This document shows positions 33,022 to 36,942 of a DNA stretch of 36,942 nt, piece after piece. The notes beneath the pieces were generated by a model, which searched no databases, was not told the origin of the DNA, and saw nothing but the letters and a program-made list of their open reading frames with translations. Numbering within the stretch: position 1 is the first letter of the stretch; every line of letters begins with the position of its first letter. A program made the position numbers and the translations under genes. The stretch comes from Alistipes sp. (lineage in GTDB: Bacteria > Bacteroidota > Bacteroidia > Bacteroidales > Rikenellaceae): assembly GCA_017935185.1 (NCBI GenBank), contig JAGBIC010000035.1, forward strand, positions 1-36,942, read 5' to 3'.

Positions 33022-34740
33022 TTAGCTGAACCAATATAGCTGTCCCAATGCCACCTGCTTGGCAGGTTTTATGTCGCAGCGCATGCCATCGATGCTCACG
33101 TCGAAACTCTCGGGATTTACGTCGATGCGGGGCGTGGCATTGTTGTAGACCATGTCGTATTTGCTCAACTGTCGGGTGCGTCTGACGGGAATTGTCATGC
33201 GGCAAAGCCCTAATCGCTCCCTGATGTTGTTCTGGCAAGCAGCTTGTGAGAGGAAGGTGATACAACTCTGCGGCATAATTTTGCCAAAGGCTCCGAACAT
33301 GGGTCGGTAAATTGATGGTTGCGGGGGTACGAGCGAGGCGTTGGGGTCACCCATGTTGGCCCAATTTATCATGCCGCCCTTTATCACCAATTTGGGCTTT
33401 GCCCCAAAGAATTGCGGCTCCCAAAGCACCAAATCGGCCACCTTGCCCGGCTCGACAGAGCCTATATGGTCACTCACGCCAAAGCATATGGCGGGATTTA
33501 TTGTCACCTTGGCTATGTAGCGCAAGACACGGAAGTTGTCGTTTTCGTTACTGTCTTCGTGCAGGCGGCCGCACACATCTTTCATGTAGGAGGCTGTCTG
33601 TATGGTACGCATAAACGACTCGCCCACACGCCCCATCGCCTGTGAGTCGGAGGTAATCATCGAGAGCACTCCCAAATCGTGGAGGATATTCTCGGCTGCC
33701 TGCGTCTCGGGGCGTACACGGCTCTCGGCGAATGCCACATCGGAGGGGATTTGCGGATTCAGATTGTGGCACACCATAATCATGTCGAATAGCTCGGCCT
33801 GCGAATTTATTCCAAAAGGCAGTGTCGGATTTGTCGAAGAGGGCAGCACAAAGGGCATCGAGGCCATCTTTAGCAGGTCGGGGGCGTGGCCGCCGCCTGC
33901 ACCCTCGGTGTGATAGGTGTGGATTGTGCGACCATCGATGGCGGCAATTGTATCCTCCACATAACCACTCTCGTTAAGCGTGTCGGTGTGGATGGCCACC
34001 TGCACATCGTAGTTGTCGGCGACTTTTAAAGCGGCACGTATCGCCGCAGGGGTCGAACCCCAATCCTCGTGTATCTTCAGCCCGCAAGCCCCCGCCTCGA
34101 CCTGCTCGATGAGAGATTTTTTGCCCGAGCAGTTGCCTTTGCCCAGCAGACCTATGTTTATGGGCAGTCCCTCGATGGATTTCAGCATTGCTTCGATGTT
34201 CCAGCGGCCCGAAGTGATGGTAGTGCCGTTGGTACCGTCGGTAGGGCCTATACCGCCACCGAAGAGTGTGGTGATGCCGTTGCTCAGTGCAGCGTATGCC
34301 TGCTGTGGCGATATGTAGTGAACATGGCCGTCGATAGCTCCGGCGGTGAGTATGAGATGTTCACCCGAGATAGCGTCGGTGGAGGCTCCCGTAACCAGAT
34401 TTGGCGAGACGCCATCCATTGTGTTGGGGTTGCCCGAGCGCCCTATGCCTGCTATGCGACCATCCTTTATACCCACATCGGCCTTTACCACGCCGAGCAT
34501 GGGGTCGACGATGGTCACATTTGTGATTACCATATCGAGCGAACCCTCGTCAGAGGATATGGTGTTCGCCAGCCCCATGCCGTCACGCAGGGTCTTGCCG
34601 CCGCCATATACCACTTCGTCGCCATAGCCACGCAGGTCACGCTCAATTTCGATGTATAGATTGCTGTCGCCCAAGCGAATCTTGTCGCCCACGGTAGGGC
34701 CAAAGAGATTGTTGTTCTCTTGTCTTGATATCTTTGCCAT
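33022..34740 (-). CDS. ureC: Urease subunit alpha (catalytic)
   Basis: Catalytic subunit hydrolysing urea to ammonia and carbamate at a di-nickel site. The 572-residue product from the ATG at 34740 (MAKISRQ) matches the Klebsiella enzyme with a constant offset of five: nickel ligands H139, H141, carbamylated K222 (CGLKIHEDWG), H251, H277 and D365 (TSDSQAMGRVGE). The flap has C324 and H325 (MVCHNLNP); the next residue is Asn where many ureases have a second His. The full set of residues indicates an active enzyme. An open frame extends to 34908 but overlaps ureB and lacks family sequence. Confidence 0.98.
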   Translation of the reverse strand: MAKISRQENNNLFGPTVGDKIRLGDSNLYIEIERDLRGYGDEVVYGGGKTLRDGMGLANTISSDEGSLDMVITNVTIVDPMLGVVKADVGIKDGRIAGIGRSGNPNTMDGVSPNLVTGASTDAISGEHLILTAGAIDGHVHYISPQQAYAALSNGITTLFGGGIGPTDGTNGTTITSGRWNIEAMLKSIEGLPINIGLLGKGNCSGKKSLIEQVEAGACGLKIHEDWGSTPAAIRAALKVADNYDVQVAIHTDTLNESGYVEDTIAAIDGRTIHTYHTEGAGGGHAPDLLKMASMPFVLPSSTNPTLPFGINSQAELFDMIMVCHNLNPQIPSDVAFAESRVRPETQAAENILHDLGVLSMITSDSQAMGRVGESFMRTIQTASYMKDVCGRLHEDSNENDNFRVLRYIAKVTINPAICFGVSDHIGSVEPGKVADLVLWEPQFFGAKPKLVIKGGMINWANMGDPNASLVPPQPSIYRPMFGAFGKIMPQSCITFLSQAACQNNIRERLGLCRMTIPVRRTRQLSKYDMVYNNATPRIDVNPESFDVSIDGMRCDIKPAKQVALGQLYWFS

Positions 34741-34750
34741 GATTACCTGT

Positions 34751-35332
34751 TTAGTTATTGGATTTCTCTGCACTCTTGCACGATTTCTCTTTATGGTGCG
34801 TGTCGCAAGCCGAATCTTTGCACGATGTCTTGAACCCCGTGTGGCGAATCTTGCGCAAGGCGTGGGCGTGTACGGGATAATATGTGGGTGCATCCTCGGT
34901 GCCGGCATAACCCATCACCAGATTGTTGAACCCAATTATACGCCGTTTGCCGCCGAAGGCCACCAGCTCCACCTCGCGCTTGTCGCCCGGCTCGAAGCGG
35001 ATGGCTGTGGTGGCAGGGATGTTCAGGTGGCAGCCGAAAGCGGCATTGCGGTCAAACTCAAGGTAGCGGTTCACCTCGAAGAAGTGGAAGTGCGAGCCTA
35101 CCTGTATCGGTCTGTCGCCCGTATTCACAACCTCGATACGCACCACCTCCTTGTAGGCGTTATACTCAATATCTCCACGGCCCAAAATCACCTCACCCAC
35201 GGTGGCAGAGTGCTTGGGCGTGAAACCCTTGTCGTTGGGGTACAGCGAGCCGCCCTGCTTCGGATGAGAACCTTTGTGGGGCTCTTTGGGTTGATTACCC
35301 GATTTCGTTGTTATATCGTTTTTCATGCGCAT
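34751..35332 (-). CDS. ureB: Urease subunit beta with long N- and C-terminal extensions
   Basis: Structural urease subunit, 193 residues against about 100-125 in most three-subunit ureases. The core lies at about 41-136: [48 protein letters not shown] and [20 protein letters not shown]. An N-terminal extension of about 35 residues is Lys/Pro/Gly-rich and hydrophilic. The C-terminal extension (from about 145) holds H155, H157, H164, C171, C176, H179, H180 and C185 and ends in a Lys/Ser tail. It might bind metal or make assembly contacts (inference). It starts 3 bp after ureA and ends 10 bp before ureC. Confidence 0.95.
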   Translation of the reverse strand: MRMKNDITTKSGNQPKEPHKGSHPKQGGSLYPNDKGFTPKHSATVGEVILGRGDIEYNAYKEVVRIEVVNTGDRPIQVGSHFHFFEVNRYLEFDRNAAFGCHLNIPATTAIRFEPGDKREVELVAFGGKRRIIGFNNLVMGYAGTEDAPTYYPVHAHALRKIRHTGFKTSCKDSACDTHHKEKSCKSAEKSNN

Positions 35333-35335
35333 AAT

Positions 35336-35638
35336 CTATTTTATGGGGTGATGAATACTTACCAGCCGCGTGCCGTCGGTGAAAACAGCCTCGACCTGAA
35401 GGAGCGAAATCATGTCGGCCACACCCTCCATAACATCCTTTCGGGTGAGTACCGATGCGGCGTCGGTCATTACCTGCTCGACGCTCTTTCCCTCGCGTGC
35501 GCCTTCGAGTGCCGCCGAGGTGATGTATGCCACCGCTTCGGGGTGGTTGAGTTTAAGCCCTCGCTTGAGCCGTCGCTCGGCAATCATGCCCAAGGTGAGC
35601 AGTTTCAGTTTGTCAATCTCTCGTGGTGTTAAATGCAT
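35336..35638 (-). CDS. ureA: Urease subunit gamma
   Basis: Small structural urease subunit, 100 residues, the canonical length. It begins [20 protein letters not shown] and has [19 protein letters not shown], followed by [32 protein letters not shown] and a closing VSIHHPI. The frame is open to an ATG at 35692, but the family start at 35638 and the candidate promoter between them favour the shorter form. It is the first gene of the operon ureABCEFGD, urea transporter and CbiM. Confidence 0.97.
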   Translation of the reverse strand: MHLTPREIDKLKLLTLGMIAERRLKRGLKLNHPEAVAYITSAALEGAREGKSVEQVMTDAASVLTRKDVMEGVADMISLLQVEAVFTDGTRLVSIHHPIK

Positions 35639-35674
35639 AGTGATAAATTTTTTGATGATTTGTTCTGCCATGGG

Positions 35675-35703
35675 CAAAATATGTGCCAACATTTCCCTCG
35701 CAA
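35675..35703 (-). promoter_or_regulatory. Possible urease operon promoter
   Basis: Minus strand: TTGC at 35703-35700, 18 nt, then TATTTTG at 35681-35675, one base shorter than the consensus -7 box. It would start transcription near 35668, 30 nt before ureA. No consensus promoter was found elsewhere in 35639-35847, so the operon may need an activator. Confidence 0.3.
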
Positions 35704-35847
35704 TATGGTATATTAATTAGGCATCTGCAGGCCGTTGATGTGGCTGCGGACGCTATTTGGCGACCTCGGCGGGGCGGAAGAAAAAATGGCATTGATTTTG
35801 AATTGTTGTGAGCAGATTTTTTTGTTGTATAATTAAAACCAAAAAAT

Positions 35848-36225
35848 ATGCTTAAAGCTATGCTTCTGGCCGGCATGGGTGGCTTCGTCGGTACCTGCCT
35901 GCGTTTTATAGTTGGAAAATTGTGCCACGCAATTGCTGTGACCACCTTTCCATGGGGAACTTTTGTGGTGAATGTTGTCGGCAGCCTGCTGATAGGAATC
36001 TTCTTTGGCCTTGCCGAGAGGGGTAATGTCATCTCGGCCTCGATGAATGTGTTTCTGATTACGGGCTTCTGCGGCGGCTTTACAACTTTTTCGTCTTTCT
36101 CCGATGATATCTATCTTCTGTTGCAGCAACGCCATTGGGTGCTGGGGGCGGTTTATGTGGTGTCGAGCCTCGCTTTGGGCCTCGCGATGGTGTGGGCAGG
36201 ACGCGATATTGTCAGTGGCAAGTAG
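35848..36225 (+). CDS. fluC: Fluoride channel FluC (CrcB)
   Basis: Dual-topology fluoride exporter of the inner membrane. The 125-residue product has four membrane segments and the family motifs GGFVGTCLRF (near 11-20), FPWGTFVVNVVGSLLIG (near 34-50) and GFCGGFTTFSSFSDD (near 73-87). It is divergent from the urease operon across a 209-bp spacer. I looked for a fluoride riboswitch there and did not see one. A TTGTGA-N16-TATAAT sequence ends at 35833, but that is not the normal promoter type here. Fluoride inhibits urease, so the pairing may be meaningful (inference). Confidence 0.95.
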   Translation: MLKAMLLAGMGGFVGTCLRFIVGKLCHAIAVTTFPWGTFVVNVVGSLLIGIFFGLAERGNVISASMNVFLITGFCGGFTTFSSFSDDIYLLLQQRHWVLGAVYVVSSLALGLAMVWAGRDIVSGK

Positions 36226-36343
36226 AGTATGGCGGCGGTGCTTGTTGTGGCCCTGCTGCGCATCTTTGGAAGAAGACTTTTGCGCAGTTCAGGGCATGTC
36301 TGAATGAAAAAAAGAGAAATAATCGAAAAAAAAGTGCAAAAAT
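36226..36343. other. Spacer between fluC and tRNA-Gly
   Basis: I see no gene or clear site here. A 24-codon frame at 36229-36303 starts 3 bp after the fluC stop and encodes a hydrophobic stretch followed by Arg-rich residues. It has no ribosome-binding or conservation evidence. Confidence 0.5.
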
Positions 36344-36374
36344 TTTGCAGAATAAAATTTTTGCTCTATCTTTG
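36344..36374 (+). promoter_or_regulatory. tRNA-Gly promoter
   Basis: TTTG at 36344-36347, 19 nt, then TATCTTTG at 36367-36374, a full consensus match; about 40 nt of leader precede the tRNA. Confidence 0.75.
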
Positions 36375-36421
36375 CACTCGCAATCCGATAGAAATATTGA
36401 TTGCAACGTCCAAAACATCTT

Positions 36422-36494
36422 GCGGAAATAGCTCAGTTGGTAGAGCACAACCTTGCCAAGGTTGGGGTCGCGAGTTCGAGTCTCGTTTTCCGCT
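36422..36494 (+). tRNA. tRNA-Gly (anticodon GCC)
   Basis: The acceptor stem pairs GCGGAAA (36422-36428) with TTTCCGC (36487-36493), T36494 is the discriminator. The D-arm is GCTCAGTTGGTAGAGC, the anticodon stem CAACC/GGTTG holds GCC at 36455-36457, and the T-arm is GCGAG-TTCGAGT-CTCGT. CCA is not encoded. The 3' 19 nt plus three following bases recur twice downstream. Confidence 0.95.
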
Positions 36495-36502
36495 CAAACG
36501 AA

Positions 36503-36530
36503 AAAAGGTTGGCTAAATGCCAGCCTTTTT
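36503..36530 (+). terminator. tRNA-Gly terminator
   Basis: AAAGGTTGGC (36504-36513), loop TAAAT, GCCAGCCTTT and further T; one T-G pair. Confidence 0.8.
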
Positions 36531-36657
36531 GATTTTAGGATATCAGGCTCGCACGAAGCGACCCCAATAATCTCCCCTTTCAGGGGTGGGGGTGTAAATA
36601 TAGTTCGCGAGAAATGCCTACGCGAAGCGTGGGCTCGAGTCTCGTTTTCCGCTCAAG

Positions 36658-36690
36658 CGAAGAAGCAGTCCAAAAGGGCTGCTTTCTTCG
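36658..36690 (+). terminator. Terminator-like hairpin behind the second tRNA-Gly tail
   Basis: GAAGAAGCAGTCC and GGGCTGCTTTCTTC form a long stem with one bulge around an AAAA loop, ending in T-rich DNA. It sits at the same place as the tRNA-Gly terminator but differs in sequence. Confidence 0.65.
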
Positions 36691-36821
36691 TTTGACACGA
36701 TGACACGCCCGAAGCGACCCCAAGTTGCCCCCTGTCAGGGGGTTAGGGGGTGTAAATATAGATCGCGAGAAATTGCCCACGAGCAACGTGGGTTTCGAGT
36801 CTCGTTTTCCGCTCAAAAATC

Positions 36822-36852
36822 AGGCAGTTACGAACGTGGCTGTCTTTTTTTT
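36822..36852 (+). terminator. Terminator-like hairpin behind the third tRNA-Gly tail
   Basis: AGGCAGTTAC (36822-36831), loop GAAC, GTGGCTGTCT (36836-36845) with several G-T pairs, then a run of T. Confidence 0.7.
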
Positions 36853-36894
36853 GTGTTTGAAAATGGCTTATAAAGTGCCTATTTAGGGCAAAAT

Positions 36895-36942
36895 ATGTTA
36901 CCATTTATGTTACCACTTTTGGCAATATTCACAGTTAAACAC
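36895..36942 (+). CDS. Possible start of a coding region cut by the window edge
   Basis: From the ATG at 36895 (or 36907) sixteen codons are open to the edge, giving MLPFMLPLLAIFTVKH. The end, FTVKH, is compatible with the N-terminal arm-binding domain of Bacteroidota tyrosine recombinases, and the position just inside repeated tRNA 3' ends is where an integrase gene would lie. Two direct copies of ATGTTACCA (36895-36903, 36907-36915) lie here and may instead be a binding site. The evidence is thin. Confidence 0.25.
   Translation, partial: MLPFMLPLLAIFTVKH

Larger units (their letters stand above)
36476..36816. repeat. Triplicated tRNA-Gly 3' end in about 160-bp tandem units
   Basis: A 22-nt segment starting TCGAGTCTCG and ending CGCTCAA, covering the T-loop, acceptor 3' strand and three flanking bases, occurs at 36476-36497 (inside the tRNA), 36635-36656 and 36795-36816. 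Spacing is 159 and 160 bp. The spacers share CGAAGCGACCCCAA, a C-run/G-run hairpin, GTGTAAATATAG and TCGCGAGAAAT. A CC-ACG/CGT-GGG hairpin just before each copy keeps pairing although its sequence differs. Each copy is followed by a terminator of different sequence. The T-stem 5' strand is missing in both extra copies, so they are not tRNA genes. Confidence 0.9.

Noticed and set aside
33011-33265. Upstream extension of ureE
   Set aside because: It lies within the 3' part of ureC; the family start MIKVTHILG is at 33010.
34741-34908. Upstream extension of ureC
   Set aside because: It overlaps ureB out of frame and reads as Arg/Pro-rich sequence unlike urease; MAKISRQ is the family start.
35639-35847. 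Possible fluoride riboswitch upstream of fluC
   Set aside because: The conserved GATGGxGTTCGCC-type core is not present on the plus strand; only unrelated GGCGACC/GGCGGGG sequence is seen.
36229-36303. 24-codon frame behind fluC
   Set aside because: It has no ribosome-binding or conservation evidence and is of a length expected by chance, though it is hydrophobic and only 3 bp from the fluC stop.

Overview
The window looks like a chromosomal segment of a Bacteroidota organism, most likely order Bacteroidales; an Alistipes/Rikenellaceae-like gut bacterium is plausible, but I cannot fix the genus. The signs are many promoters of the Bacteroidota sigma-ABfr type (TTTG/TTG, 18-20 nt, TAnnTTTG), BamA followed by two OmpH/Skp genes, a GH97 enzyme, a DUF4954 protein, and an ExbB/TolQ-ExbD-ExbD set.

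Layout. Positions 1-500 hold two tandem minus-strand promoters and a boxA-like leader, probably of an rRNA operon lying off the left edge. Then follow lspA, tRNA-Leu(CAG) with a 147-bp tandem repeat directly behind it, cca and pdxJ (minus strand), then nadK, uppS, bamA, ompH and ompH on the plus strand (NADP supply, the undecaprenyl carrier, outer-membrane protein assembly). From 9.5 to 17 kb come a secreted protein with a MORN-like membrane partner, a DUF4954 beta-helix protein, a GlsB-type small membrane protein and a secreted GH2-family protein. An intergenic stretch at 16.9-17.0 kb has every mark of an unannotated small RNA: a consensus promoter, two GNRA-capped hairpins and an intrinsic terminator. 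An AraC regulator, an ExbB/membrane protein/ExbD/ExbD operon, and ansA-tatD-dprA follow on the minus strand.

The right third holds tRNA-Cys, a DUF1080 protein, a GH97 enzyme of the retaining type, a PepSY-like lipoprotein, and a complete minus-strand urease operon: ureA-ureB-ureC-ureE-ureF-ureG-ureD, a urea transporter and a CbiM/NikM nickel transporter component. A FluC/CrcB fluoride channel gene is divergent from it. The operon covers urea entry, nickel entry, nickel delivery (UreE/UreG with UreD/UreF) and hydrolysis to ammonia and carbon dioxide. Fluoride is a known urease inhibitor, so the FluC neighbour may be functionally relevant.

The right edge has tRNA-Gly(GCC), whose 3' end is repeated twice more at about 160-bp spacing, each copy with its own terminator. 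This resembles stacked attachment-site cores, and an open frame that could be the start of an integrase runs off the edge. The strongest leads are the small RNA candidate, the two tRNA-tail repeat arrays, the GH2 protein lacking the usual acid/base Glu, and the metal-binding additions within the urease operon.
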